From CAYWYR01 sp964462685 (GTDB taxonomy: Bacteria > Bacteroidota > Ignavibacteria > Kapaibacteriales > UBA2268): 64,000 bases of DNA. The notes beneath the pieces are model-generated. The model was not told the origin of the DNA and searched no databases. It saw only the letters and a program-made list of their open reading frames with translations. Below, piece by piece: positions 53,338-63,600 of this stretch. Numbering within the stretch: the first letter of the stretch is position 1; every line of letters starts with the position of its first letter. Both the position numbers and the translations under genes were made by a program. The DNA lies in the NCBI GenBank assembly GCA_964462685.1, contig CAYWYR010000001.1, positions 1 through 64,000 of the forward strand, given 5' to 3'.

Positions 53338-53871
53338 ATGTTAAGATTTGCCAAACCGATTCTTTGTTTTGCGGCAATACTATCGGTATCCTGCGAAGAC
53401 AATATCACCGATAGTGAGTCTCTTCCTGAACAGATATTCCCTGATGGTAAAGTTCAAAGCTTTGGGGACTTCTATCTTTATCAAACCATATCTGGTGAGC
53501 TGAGTAATGTTGCACTTGCTATTATCGGTAACAGTAAGGACTCAATAAGCTTAGATGACACTATCAATATCTTTGAGCTTCCTCATCCGCATATAGAAGT
53601 CAGTATATCACGGTATGATATCCCTGTTGACAATGGTTACTTTGAAAGTGATATTGTACCTGTCAGGCAGCCTTTACTTACTAATACATGGAACGCTAAA
53701 TCAGGGGCTATTTCAATCAAATTATATGATAAAGATGACTTTAATGGTTTCGATCATTTTAATCTTGATTTAGAACTGAAAGATATAATCTTTGAGGACA
53801 GTAACGGTAACATCAAAACGATACCCAGACATATAATAGAGGATGCTATGCTCGGCTGGCTTCCAGGTTGA
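53338..53871 (+). CDS. Lipoprotein of unknown function
   Basis: A 177-residue SpII lipoprotein (Cys19 after FAAILSVS, followed by EDN). The mature part is beta-rich and acidic without a recognised domain. It ends at a convergent terminator shared with the desaturase gene. Confidence 0.68.
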   Translation: MLRFAKPILCFAAILSVSCEDNITDSESLPEQIFPDGKVQSFGDFYLYQTISGELSNVALAIIGNSKDSISLDDTINIFELPHPHIEVSISRYDIPVDNGYFESDIVPVRQPLLTNTWNAKSGAISIKLYDKDDFNGFDHFNLDLELKDIIFEDSNGNIKTIPRHIIEDAMLGWLPG

Positions 53872-53902
53872 TAGTATATCGTGTAAAGAAAACTAAAACC
53901 AT

Positions 53903-53938
53903 AAAAAAAAGGAACTGATTAATAACCAGTTCCTTTTT
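53903..53938. terminator. Bidirectional terminator
   Basis: A perfect 7-bp stem (GGAACTG at 53911-53917, CAGTTCC at 53927-53933) flanked by an A-run before and a T-run after, so it works for both converging genes. Confidence 0.9.
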
Positions 53939-53963
53939 AATTTGTTTACATATCTTCTCAAGA

Positions 53964-55100
53964 TCAAACCAATACGGGCTCTTTCTTATCTTTATCTACA
54001 TCTTTCTTCACAGCTACCGAATCAGGCTTCGAGAGCCTTTTTAGTTGCCGGTAATGTGAAGCAACAGCTTGAGTAAATGTCCCGAGACCGTTGTAAGGAA
54101 CCCCATATTCGTGAGCTGTTTCTTCAACTATATAGCTTAGCTTATTGTAATGGATATGGCATATATTCGGGAACAGATGGTGTTCCACCTGATAATTGAG
54201 CCCGCCGCAATACCAGTTCAGGAAACGGGAATTACGAGAAAAATCCGCTGTTGTGGCAAGCTGGTGTATGGCCCATGAGTTCTCGATATGCCCTTTGTCA
54301 TTCGGCACCGGGTAGTCGATAGGTTCAACTATATGTGCTAACTGGAATATAATACTCAGGATCATCCCAGAGGTAAAATGCAGCGCTAGATGGAATACGA
54401 GCAACTGCCATATACTCAGATCAGTAATTATCAGTGGTAACACAAATGCGTAGCTGTAATAGAATATCTTGCCGATGATTATCTTGCTGTACTCGATTCT
54501 CATCGCCTTATCTGTCTTAGGCCCGAAACCGGATTTCTTAAGCGTTTTGAGCTGAACGAAATCCTTGTTCGTAACCCAGGCTATTGTGATCAAACTATAA
54601 AGGAACCAGGCATATATATACTGGAATCTGTGTGCCTTGTGCATTGGCTGTTCATCCGATAGCCTTACCAAGCCGCCGTTATCAAGATCGTCATCCATCC
54701 CTTCGATATTGGTGAAGGTGTGGTGCTTTACATTATGTTTTTGCTTCCAGTTATACCTATTGGCTCCAAGCAGATATATACTGCCGCCAAGTAGCCTATT
54801 CCAAAACGCAGAGTTCGAGTATGCTCCGTGATTGGCATCATGCATTACCGACATACCTATACCCGAATAGAAAAAACCACCTATGATACCAAGTAGAATC
54901 AAAAGTGGCCAATTCATTGGCATAGTAAATAATATAGCATATACCCCAAGATACGAACCTATCAAAATGATGGTTTTGAGTACCATCCTGTAGTCCGCGG
55001 TCTTGGGTATATTATTATCTGTAAAGTAACCGTTGATTCTGGATTTCAGAACTCTGAAAAATTCTGTTTGGCTTCTATCGACGAACCTAACTCTATTCAT
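53964..55100 (-). CDS. Front-end fatty-acid desaturase
   Basis: A 378-residue membrane di-iron enzyme. Three histidine boxes are visible: HDANH (87-91), HNVKHH (122-127) and QVEHH (304-308). A Gln before the third box is typical of delta-5/delta-6 (front-end) desaturases, annotated in Bacteroidota as linoleoyl-CoA or acyl-CoA desaturase. It introduces a cis double bond near the carboxyl end of an acyl chain, probably to adjust membrane fluidity. Position specificity is unknown. A TATCTTTG box lies upstream on the minus strand. Confidence 0.92.
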   Translation of the reverse strand: MNRVRFVDRSQTEFFRVLKSRINGYFTDNNIPKTADYRMVLKTIILIGSYLGVYAILFTMPMNWPLLILLGIIGGFFYSGIGMSVMHDANHGAYSNSAFWNRLLGGSIYLLGANRYNWKQKHNVKHHTFTNIEGMDDDLDNGGLVRLSDEQPMHKAHRFQYIYAWFLYSLITIAWVTNKDFVQLKTLKKSGFGPKTDKAMRIEYSKIIIGKIFYYSYAFVLPLIITDLSIWQLLVFHLALHFTSGMILSIIFQLAHIVEPIDYPVPNDKGHIENSWAIHQLATTADFSRNSRFLNWYCGGLNYQVEHHLFPNICHIHYNKLSYIVEETAHEYGVPYNGLGTFTQAVASHYRQLKRLSKPDSVAVKKDVDKDKKEPVLV

Positions 55101-55184
55101 TTATACTTTCATTAGAAAAAAAAAGATCATTGTTTATAAGTAATGTAGGATCAGCTCCAGCATTACCTTTATGCATAACATTTA

Positions 55185-55192
55185 CAAAGATA
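55185..55192 (-). promoter_or_regulatory. Possible -7 element for the desaturase gene
   Basis: On the minus strand TATCTTTG fits TAnnTTTG, 85 bases upstream of the ATG; TTG lies about 21 bases further upstream. Confidence 0.35.
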
Positions 55193-55347
55193 ATCTTTTA
55201 AGACGTGCAGAACCAATCAATGTTATCTATAGGCTTTGCTAATCACTTTGGCGTAACAATATGTGTTTTTTGTTTATATTGTAAAGTAATATTAACCAAA
55301 TCTTAACACAAACTTAACAAAACTTCCTTTCATCCGTTCTTATAAAT

Positions 55348-56967
55348 GTGAGAATCCTATTTTTACATATTATCATGCTTCTCGGCATTACCGTATCTCA
55401 CTCTATTGATATTGATAAGTGGGAAAAGGACGCTCTGTACCTTGCCTCCGATAAGCTTTTGGGCAGAGGTACCGGGCAGGCTGGGGGGCAGCTCGCAGGT
55501 GAGTATCTTTCCGATCGCTTTCGAGAAATGAAGCTTGATAGTTTTGGGGTACTTCGTTCTTATTCCCAGAAAATAGAATTTCAGGAATGTGTTGCTGATA
55601 ATGGTTCTTCGATAGATATTAATATTGATTCATATATAGTTAAAGCTGAATATCATAGAGATTTTCTGATGTCTGGTAAGTGCAATCTTCCAGACTTAAC
55701 CGATAGCGAGGTAGTATATCTGGGTTTTGGGTTACAGCTCGATAGATACGGCTGGGATGATTATTCAAGTACAGATGTGAAAGGCAAAACAGTCATGATA
55801 CTGGAGGGTAAACCCCAGTCATTAGAATTAGACCTTTACGAATATCATATTTCCAATAAGGCCAACTTAGCTTACACTTTAGGTGCGAGTTCGGTTATCC
55901 TGGTACCGCTGATAGAAGACCTAGCCCAATGGATTGCTATGGATGAGGAACTCAGTTCGTCCTCAATGAGGCTGAACTACGCACAATATGAGAAGGCCTC
56001 GAGAAAGGATATGTATATATGGAATCCTTTTTCTCTCGGAAAATTCGGTATATCATTAAAACAATATGCTTTCTATCATTCTAAAGAATATACTACTGGG
56101 ATTATAAAGGGAGAAAAATCTCCCAAAGGTTTCTACACTACTGTAAATCCCAAAATAACTACACGTTTAACAACAAAAGAACGGAAATTGAACGACAGAA
56201 ACATAGTCGGTGTTCTTCACCCCAAAGGTAATAGCAGTGACTATGTAGTGCTGTCCGCTCATTACGATCATTTGGGTATTGATAGCAATCTAATAGGTGA
56301 TCAGATATACAATGGGTTTTATGACAACGCTATGGGGGTTGCCTCGCTCCTTTCAATAGCTGAGGAGCTGGCCGAAAATTGGTTTGATATGCAAAATACC
56401 AGAGGCATTATCTTCTTGCTCACTACAGGAGAGGAAAAAGGGCTTTTAGGCTCAAGATTCTTCACGGATAATCTTCCAGTCCCGTACGAAAAAGTCATAG
56501 CCAATGTAAATATAGATGGTATAGCTGCTTTCGGAGAACCGAACGGCTACTACGTACTAGGGGGTAATTACTCTTGGCTTGGTGAATATGCTGATGAAGT
56601 GCTTGGCGATAACGGTAAATATAGAGATGAAATAGATGAAATTTATGGGAAGGATGATTTTTTCAGATACTCCGATCAGTTTGCTTTCGCAATAGCGGGA
56701 ATCCCCTCTGTTCAGATAGTTGACGGGCTGGATTATGTAGGCCAGAGCCGCTCCAGCATAGCGAGAAAAGCTTTATACTACTCCCAAAATTACTATCACA
56801 CCCCTCATGATGAGCCGATTATCGGTTATAGGCTCAGCGGTGTGGAATCACATACAACCCTAATTCTGGAATATATGAAAAAAATTCTGGAAACGGGTAA
56901 GAATATATCTTGGCTGAAAAACTCCCCTTATCGTAGAAAATTACAGGAAAGCCTCACTTTCGATTAA
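55348..56967 (+). CDS. M28-family zinc aminopeptidase, exported
   Basis: A 539-residue exported peptidase. It starts with GTG; the next Met is inside the signal peptide (core LFLHIIMLLGITVSHS). Between the leader and the peptidase lies a PA-like insertion (about 95-260). The catalytic domain has zinc ligands His305 and Asp326 (SAHYDHLG, DNAMGVAS) and the acid pair of GEEKGLLGS; YSDQFAFAIAGIPSV supplies the later metal-site region. It likely removes N-terminal residues from peptides in the periplasm. Confidence 0.88.
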   Translation: MRILFLHIIMLLGITVSHSIDIDKWEKDALYLASDKLLGRGTGQAGGQLAGEYLSDRFREMKLDSFGVLRSYSQKIEFQECVADNGSSIDINIDSYIVKAEYHRDFLMSGKCNLPDLTDSEVVYLGFGLQLDRYGWDDYSSTDVKGKTVMILEGKPQSLELDLYEYHISNKANLAYTLGASSVILVPLIEDLAQWIAMDEELSSSSMRLNYAQYEKASRKDMYIWNPFSLGKFGISLKQYAFYHSKEYTTGIIKGEKSPKGFYTTVNPKITTRLTTKERKLNDRNIVGVLHPKGNSSDYVVLSAHYDHLGIDSNLIGDQIYNGFYDNAMGVASLLSIAEELAENWFDMQNTRGIIFLLTTGEEKGLLGSRFFTDNLPVPYEKVIANVNIDGIAAFGEPNGYYVLGGNYSWLGEYADEVLGDNGKYRDEIDEIYGKDDFFRYSDQFAFAIAGIPSVQIVDGLDYVGQSRSSIARKALYYSQNYYHTPHDEPIIGYRLSGVESHTTLILEYMKKILETGKNISWLKNSPYRRKLQESLTFD

Positions 56968-56972
56968 TACGT

Positions 56973-57008
56973 AAAAAGCCCGATTAGCAATTTATACTAA
57001 GCGGGCTT
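56973..57008 (-). terminator. Terminator of rlpA
   Basis: Arms AAGCCCG (56976-56982) and CGGGCTT (57002-57008), with inner TTAG/CTAA pairs. On the minus strand a T5 run follows, so it ends the rlpA transcript. Confidence 0.78.
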
Positions 57009-57029
57009 ATATCTATAAATTTCTAGTTT

Positions 57030-57461
57030 TTATAAAATCTGTATCTGTACGTTGGCAAGGCCATTACCCATCATACCGAGCTGTTGTGCCGCGGCTTTGG
57101 ATAAGTCTATCACCCTATCGCCAACGTATGGGCCACGGTCGTTTATCCGAACCTTTACTGTTTTACCGTTATCCATGTTCGTAACCTGAAGAACTGTACC
57201 GAACGGCAAAGTCTTATGTGCCGCCGTAAGGGCTTTTTGATCGAATTTCTCACCGTTCGCTGTCATCCTGCCGTCAAACTTATCATGATAATATGAGGCC
57301 TTACCTTCGATAGAATCAGATTCAGTCTGCTGGAGAACCATTTCGGTTTTTGCTTTATAGTCATCTACTGGTTCTACACTATCTGAAAACTTCACACTAT
57401 TGGCACATGAGGCCAATAGAAGCGACATCGCAGATAGTTTTACCGCCATTAATTTTTTCAT
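57030..57461 (-). CDS. rlpA: RlpA-like lipoprotein (septal lytic transglycosylase family)
   Basis: A 143-residue SpII lipoprotein (Cys19 in LLASCAN). The C-terminal domain is a double-psi beta-barrel with SYYHDKFDGRMTANGE, AAHKTLPFGTVLQVTN and VKVRINDRGPY, the signature of RlpA, which cleaves stripped glycan strands at the septum. The aspartate of NDRGP is the catalytic residue in the family. The ATG at 57461 is favoured over one 6 codons upstream because AAGGAAAGGAAA precedes it. No SPOR domain is present. Confidence 0.88.
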   Translation of the reverse strand: MKKLMAVKLSAMSLLLASCANSVKFSDSVEPVDDYKAKTEMVLQQTESDSIEGKASYYHDKFDGRMTANGEKFDQKALTAAHKTLPFGTVLQVTNMDNGKTVKVRINDRGPYVGDRVIDLSKAAAQQLGMMGNGLANVQIQIL

Positions 57462-57501
57462 TTTCCTTTCCTTTTTCATTTACAATCTATTATTTAGACA
57501 C

Positions 57502-57537
57502 AAAAAAAATGCCAAGGTTTAATTACTTTGGCATTTA
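57502..57537 (-). terminator. Terminator of the cheB-like gene
   Basis: A perfect 9-bp stem (57507-57515 with 57528-57536), followed on the minus strand by eight T's. Confidence 0.88.
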
Positions 57538-57565
57538 ATAGAAGATAGTCATAATTAAGTATCAA

Positions 57566-58627
57566 TTATGATTCATTTTCCTCTAGCTCTCTTCTGATTG
57601 ACTTAAGTCTGGCATTCAAAGAAAAAACGTTTTCCTCTATGGCCGCAGCGATATTTTTTGATTCTTCTACTCTTACGTTCTTAATCCTTAAGGAAAGGGC
57701 ATTGCTCGGCATTGCTTTGGCTATTGCCTCACTTGGTTCTTGAACAATGATCCTGCCACCGAACTCATTGACGTTTTCGATACCGGAACCACCGTCCTTA
57801 CCTAAGCCTGTAAGCACTACTGCCACAGAATAAGCACCAAATCTCTGTGCCATACTACGGAATGTAGGATCGGCTGCAGGCCTTACAAAATTCTCTTTTG
57901 GGCTTTGCTCCAGATGCACTTTAAAGTCATGAGATATCGACATATTATAGTCCCCAGGCGGAATATAAATAGTCTTCGGTTTTATAATATCTCCCTGTTT
58001 AGCAAGAGTTACGTTCATCCCGAGCTCTCCGCTCAGCCTTCGAGCGAATGTATCAAGCATCCATTCCGGACCGTGCTGTATTACAAAAAAAGCAGCTTCA
58101 GTGTCTGGGTCAATATTCTTTAAAATATTTGTAATTGTCGGAGGCCCGCCAGTCGAAGCTGTAATCCCTACAGCTACAAATGGTGCTAACATAGGCGTTT
58201 TAGTAACCTGTATTATCTTATTACTTGCAGGTAGATCATTACGCTTTTGATTATCCAATATCTGAGTACCTTGGTGGATAACCTCAACTAGCTCCTCATT
58301 ATCAACTGGTTTCCCGAGATAATAATCGGCACCAGCGTCCAAAGAATGTTCTTTTGCTTCTTCTGAGACAAGTGCGGTCAGCATAATGATATAAGGCGGG
58401 GAGTCAATACTTTCCCTGACTTTCCTTATTAGCTCGATACCGTCCATCTTCGGCATCATCCAGTCGCTTACAATAACATCGTAAGGTCTTTTTTCAAGGG
58501 CTGCAACAGCTTCTAAGCCATCCAAACATACGTCAACTTCATAGCCTTCCTTTTCAAGGAAACGCTTGATTATCATATTGTTAGTGGTTTCATCATCCAC
58601 TAAGAGAACTGTGTATCTATCGATCAT
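57566..58627 (-). CDS. cheB: Stand-alone CheB: receiver plus methylesterase
   Basis: A 353-residue two-domain protein. Residues 1-125 are a response-regulator receiver with phospho-acceptor Asp55 (VSDWMMPKMDG), the acidic pair DD at 11-12 and Lys106 in GKP. Residues 150-335 are a CheB methylesterase with Ser158 (TASTGG), His185 (IQHGP) and Asp278 (GKDGGSG), which hydrolyses glutamyl methyl esters on chemoreceptors or deamidates them. The rest of a chemotaxis cluster (cheA, cheR, cheW, receptors) is absent from the window, so it may serve a different signalling pathway. Confidence 0.92.
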   Translation of the reverse strand: MIDRYTVLLVDDETTNNMIIKRFLEKEGYEVDVCLDGLEAVAALEKRPYDVIVSDWMMPKMDGIELIRKVRESIDSPPYIIMLTALVSEEAKEHSLDAGADYYLGKPVDNEELVEVIHQGTQILDNQKRNDLPASNKIIQVTKTPMLAPFVAVGITASTGGPPTITNILKNIDPDTEAAFFVIQHGPEWMLDTFARRLSGELGMNVTLAKQGDIIKPKTIYIPPGDYNMSISHDFKVHLEQSPKENFVRPAADPTFRSMAQRFGAYSVAVVLTGLGKDGGSGIENVNEFGGRIIVQEPSEAIAKAMPSNALSLRIKNVRVEESKNIAAAIEENVFSLNARLKSIRRELEENES

Positions 58628-58751
58628 ACTTTCTCAGGATTAATTTATTTCAGCATAAATTTAACGGACGCTAAATTATATAGATTAGTTAACTTAACCA
58701 ATTATATTATTTAACAACGATTAATAACTCTGCTTCTAAATATAGCTGGCT

Positions 58752-59912
58752 TTACGATTTATATGCCCATGTTATTGAATTCATGGCAATTTTTGAACTA
58801 TTTAAACATTCGTCAATTGTAGCTCCGGTAACGGTAATATGTCCCATTTTTCTTCCTATACGTGATTTTGATTTACCGTATAGATGTAGTTTTACTTTTC
58901 CGTCACCAAGCACTTTCTCGATATTCTTAGGTATGGGGCCGCCTTCGGCATCTCCTAATAGATTGACCATAACAGAGGCCTGCTCCCTCATCGCCGTGCT
59001 CCCTAATGGTTGCCCTGTTATAGCTCGGATCGCATTTTCAAATTGAGATGTGTAGCAACCCTCAATCGTATAATGTCCTGAATTGTGGGGGCGAGGTGCT
59101 ATCTCGTTAACTAACAGACGGCCTGATTCATCTAAGAAAAACTCTACACCGAATATACCTATACCATCAATAGCTCGCACGCATTCTTTCGCCATTTCTT
59201 GTGCTTTTTCAGCTTGAGCATCATTGATCTGTGCAGGTGCTATTACTGTATGGCATATATGGTTTTTCTGGATTGTCTCTACACAAGGATATACAGCTTC
59301 TTCGCCCTTCGAAGAGCGAACTGCCATAACTGCAAGTTCTTTCGAGAATTTTACGAAAGCCTCTGCCATAAGGCCTATGCCTGGCTTTTTACTTCTGAAG
59401 TAATCAAGCCCTTTATTTATTTCTTCTTCGTTTTTTACAGTATAGTTGCCATAACCATCATAGCCCATCTCCCTTGATTTTAACACGAATGGAAATCCAT
59501 ACTTTAAGCCAAAAGCCTTTGCATCGCTTTCATTTGCTATTTCCTCATACTCTGTTACCCCAAGCCCACGTTTTCGGAATGTTTCCTTCTGGATGAATTT
59601 ATCACGTACCAACCTCATCGTTGCCGAGGATGGATAGACAGGCCTTACCTTCTCAATGTATGATATGATATCAGGATCTATGAATTCGTTTTCCAGCGTA
59701 ATAAAAGTACTGTTACTGATAAAACGGTCAAGCTCTTGTCTGTCAGTCCAGCCTTTCCCAAAGTCTAGCTTAGTCATTTTTCCTGCTGGGGAACCCGAAC
59801 CGTTTTCGATAATCGCAAGCTCAAGCCCAAGCCTGTAAGCCTCGCTTCCTAGCATTTTCGCCAGCTGCCCACCACCGAGTACTCCTAATACTCCCGCTTT
59901 CAATTCATTCAT
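58752..59912 (-). CDS. purK: 5-(carboxyamino)imidazole ribonucleotide synthase
   Basis: A 386-residue ATP-grasp enzyme of purine synthesis. The N-terminal Rossmann-like part opens VLGVLGGGQLAKML; the grasp region shows VLKSREMGYDGYGNY and the C-terminal MVNLLGD block typical of PurK. It carboxylates AIR using ATP and bicarbonate. purE, usually adjacent, is not in the window. It stands alone on the minus strand, about 220 bases from the HNH gene. Confidence 0.95.
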   Translation of the reverse strand: MNELKAGVLGVLGGGQLAKMLGSEAYRLGLELAIIENGSGSPAGKMTKLDFGKGWTDRQELDRFISNSTFITLENEFIDPDIISYIEKVRPVYPSSATMRLVRDKFIQKETFRKRGLGVTEYEEIANESDAKAFGLKYGFPFVLKSREMGYDGYGNYTVKNEEEINKGLDYFRSKKPGIGLMAEAFVKFSKELAVMAVRSSKGEEAVYPCVETIQKNHICHTVIAPAQINDAQAEKAQEMAKECVRAIDGIGIFGVEFFLDESGRLLVNEIAPRPHNSGHYTIEGCYTSQFENAIRAITGQPLGSTAMREQASVMVNLLGDAEGGPIPKNIEKVLGDGKVKLHLYGKSKSRIGRKMGHITVTGATIDECLNSSKIAMNSITWAYKS

Positions 59913-60133
59913 ATAAATCTTTTTAATATGTGTTTACAGTTAAGTTTCAGATATTATTTGTATCGAATAAGAAAAAAACTTAACTTGCTATTACTACACA
60001 AAAATAGGCATAGATGCCACTTAATCACAATATTCTGTTCCAATTTAGATCAAAACCATAAGGAGTAGCAAACTTCGATCATTCAATTGACAATAATATA
60101 AGCGATACTTATAGCGGTGGTTTAAGCGGTAGA

Positions 60134-60619
60134 GTGCTGGTTCTCAACCAGAGTTATCAGCCGTTGACTGTTTGCGACATCAGAAAAGCGATAGTACTGA
60201 TATACCTGCAGAAAGCGGAGATAGTTATTTCCGATGATTCTAAACAAATAAGGTCTGTATCGGAAACCTTTAGATTTCCCTCAGTTATAAAACTTGTCAG
60301 ATATGTCAAGGTTCCTTTTCAGTCTATAGATCTTTCCAGAAAAAACATCCTCAAAAGAGATAACCATACTTGCCAGTATTGCGGTAGTAAAAAAAGCCTC
60401 ACTTTAGATCATGTACTTCCAAGATCAAGGGGTGGGCAGGATACTTGGGAAAATCTTGTCGTAGCATGTATAAGCTGCAATAATAGAAAAGGTAACAGGC
60501 TACCCAGCGAAGCTGGAATGCCTCTTTTTAGTAGGCCTTCCAAACCGGATTACTTTATGTATCTGAGAAATTACCTCGGAACCAGCAATGAGGATTGGAT
60601 GCAGTTCATGTACAGCTAA
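60134..60619 (+). CDS. HNH endonuclease-family protein
   Basis: A 161-residue protein with an HNH/zinc-ribbon nuclease domain: CxxC (Cys80/83), the DH pair (Asp92, His93 in LDHVLPRSRGG), Asn107 and CxxC (Cys112/115) with NN. The N-terminal part (MLVLNQSYQPLTVCDIRKAIVLIYLQ) is typical of the chromosomal HNH proteins found in many bacteria, of unknown role, possibly DNA repair. It starts with GTG; no ATG lies upstream in frame, although an AAGGAG sits 70 bases upstream. Confidence 0.85.
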   Translation: MLVLNQSYQPLTVCDIRKAIVLIYLQKAEIVISDDSKQIRSVSETFRFPSVIKLVRYVKVPFQSIDLSRKNILKRDNHTCQYCGSKKSLTLDHVLPRSRGGQDTWENLVVACISCNNRKGNRLPSEAGMPLFSRPSKPDYFMYLRNYLGTSNEDWMQFMYS

Positions 60620-60676
60620 AGGCTATGATTTTCTGCGTTGTATCAATAGCAAAGAAAGCTCAGAACTGTTTTCAAA

Positions 60677-63600
60677 CTATCTAAGAATCGATACTTTCTC
60701 GTTTAGGTAGAGTTGGTTCGTTTTTAGCGAAACGAAATACTGGCCGCTGTTCAGGGCGAAACCGTCAAATACGAAATCAAAGCCTCCGGATTCGATCTTG
60801 CCATCGAAGACCGTACCGACAAGACTGCCGGAAATGTCATAGATCTCAAGTAAAAGTGGCCCGCCGTGCTTTACCGAGCCGCTAACGTTTACGTTATCAC
60901 CGTCGAAAAAGGCTGAGATATTATTGTCGAAGTTACTGCTTGTAACCTGCCTTAGATCTATACCGCAACCTTTCAGTTTTATACTGTCCTTTCTGGAAGT
61001 AATGTTCGTGCAACCCGCAGGGAAGGTCGATTCTAACATAACCTTGTAATCAGAATCATCGTTCGGTAAATAATATTTGTAAAGTATATTCACTATTTCT
61101 ATATCCCTGTTAGCAATAGCAGCAGGAAAATCAGAATGGATACCGAAAGACACAGAACCATCGGTATAGATAATGTTCGACAAAGAAAACCCTGCATCAG
61201 TTAACTCGTCCGATAGCGACAGACTGCCATTGACAGGATCCATAAAAGTAGCGTCATAAGTAAGGATAAAAGATGCTTTGTCTATCGCCAACGATTCCCC
61301 GGTTGAACTAGATAGCATATACGATTGACCGGTAGTATCTCCGACAGTGGGGCTCAGATCGTCTTCGCTTGCGTATATCTGCCGCAAAAAAGATTCTGCT
61401 TCAATATCGATGTTTTGAGACAGCTTGTTATCATAGCCTTCATCAATAACAAGCTTAGTCGAGTAATCGCCTTCCGTCGTAGCGAAAAACTCGAATCCGA
61501 TCTCAATCTCTTCCTTGGATTGCAATGTAAAGGAGTTCAATAGCGGGTTTAATAAGTCAAACTGTGGTAACGCTGGGGAAAAAGCCAAACCGCTGTAATC
61601 CACCTCGTGATTTGATAGGTTCTTGATTATTACAGAACCGTAGGCAGGCATATTCACGCAAGCGGTAGTTAATTCACCCGCTAATGAAATCTCAGAATTG
61701 TATTCTACGAATGCACCTGAAAGAACGGGATTATCACTATCGCAACTGTTTCGCACAACCACTATCTCACGGTCATAGCTACCTGGATTTGTATCAGGAT
61801 AGAATATAATACCCACTTCAGTACTTCCACCCTCATAAAGCCATATAGGCAGATTCGATCTGTCGATAACAATATCGTTATCTGATGAATAAACATCTTC
61901 GATCAGTATGGAGTCAGCAAATTCCCAATCTGCTAAAGAAGCATTGTTGATTTTTATGCTGGTAAACAGCGTATCACCGAAAACAGTCAGATTTTCAGTT
62001 TGAATATCAAAAGATATAGAAGGGCAAGTACCTATCCCCGTAAGCTCAGATACGGTACTCTGGCCCAAATTATCCGTTATCTCAAGCGTGGAAATATACC
62101 GGTCTGGCGTTTCAGGAGAAAATATTATCGGCAGATCAATTATTTCTCCTGCTTCGATTCTCATACCCTGAAGATCCTCCTCAAGTAGGAAACTGTTGCT
62201 TGGTAATTCCACATCTGATACCGTCAAAGGCCTAGATGCTCTGTTCGATAAGCGGATACCGCCTGCCGAAGCCACATAACCTTCCCCTTGATTGGATATG
62301 ATAGCTCTACGGCCAAAATCATAGGAGTTTACAACAAGCCCCGGCGGCTTAATGTCAACTTCAATTATACCTAGTGAGTCACCTTCTTGGGCATCGCTCA
62401 TAACTATTAATGTGTCGATATATTCACCGGCCATATCAGTGTTTACACTAAGCTCCAAGGTTCTTTTGGTATTCGGCGGCAATGTCCAGATATTATTTAT
62501 ATCAGGGGAGTTGCCAGTTATTCTGAACGGGGATCCTTTCTTAAAATATGTGCCGAACAGATTTAGTTCATATTCAGAATCATTCTGTACGGTAATGTCG
62601 AAATACTTTTCTTGATCCTGTGGAATATCGCCGAGTCTTCTGTCACTTACATTGATATATGAATTACCTGATAGCGATTTTATTAAAGCTAATACTTTTG
62701 TTCCGCAACCCTTATCAAGGATTAATGTATCTAAGTATAGCCCCGCGGATGTAGGATTATGCTCGATCTCAATATTCAGATCATTGCCTGGCTGTAGCCT
62801 GGAGTTTACAAGAGGTTTTTTATCTATCTCCCTGATACTGAAATGTTCCCCGTTAGCCAGGCTAATAGATTTGTATTCTATTTCGACACTTGCTGAAAGA
62901 TTTGTTACCCGAACCGTATCAAGCAGCTCGCTACCGAACAGGTTTCTTCCAAAATCGATAATTTCTTTTGATACGTCGATCTTAGGGGCCGAATAATAAA
63001 TAGGGTAAATAGCTCTGTTGCCTCTCATATCCCAAAAAATCAGTTCGGCATAAGCGTCTTTGCTTCCATCAATTGGTTTGAGAGTCCAGGATTTTCTCGG
63101 TACGTTGTTTCTTGATTCGGGCACAAAGACGAAATTACTGTCATTCTGCATCAGATTAGCGCCCATATTGCTCCTCACCGCGGGATCTTTTGGCATATCC
63201 TCGGCAAAGCCGAAAATAGTTCCGTCACACTGCTGGCTGTATTCTACAACAGGGGGCAATGTATCTTTCAAAGCTTCCATCGTCTCCATCGTCAGGTAAA
63301 TGGGCTGGGCTGAACTGGTTCTGCCACTATTGACAAGCTTCTGTATGCTTTTAATGCCCTCACCTGATAACTTGAAACTGCCGCCGGCAGGCAGCTTTAT
63401 AATAATAAAACCATAATCAGTCCCATCGATATCACCGTTACCTATAACCGTCTGGTTATCCGATAGGTCAAGCTCAGTACTCAGAGCCGGCATTCTCTGA
63501 ATAATAAATGGCAGCTCTCCGAGAGAATCACCTTTTCTGTAAACAATCCGAAGGTAGCTATCGCTGTTTATATCACCCATATTTGATGAGCTCGTAAAGT

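Noticed and set aside
58752..59912. purK without purE as an anomaly
   Set aside because: purE may simply be elsewhere in the genome; a 64-kb window cannot show its absence.
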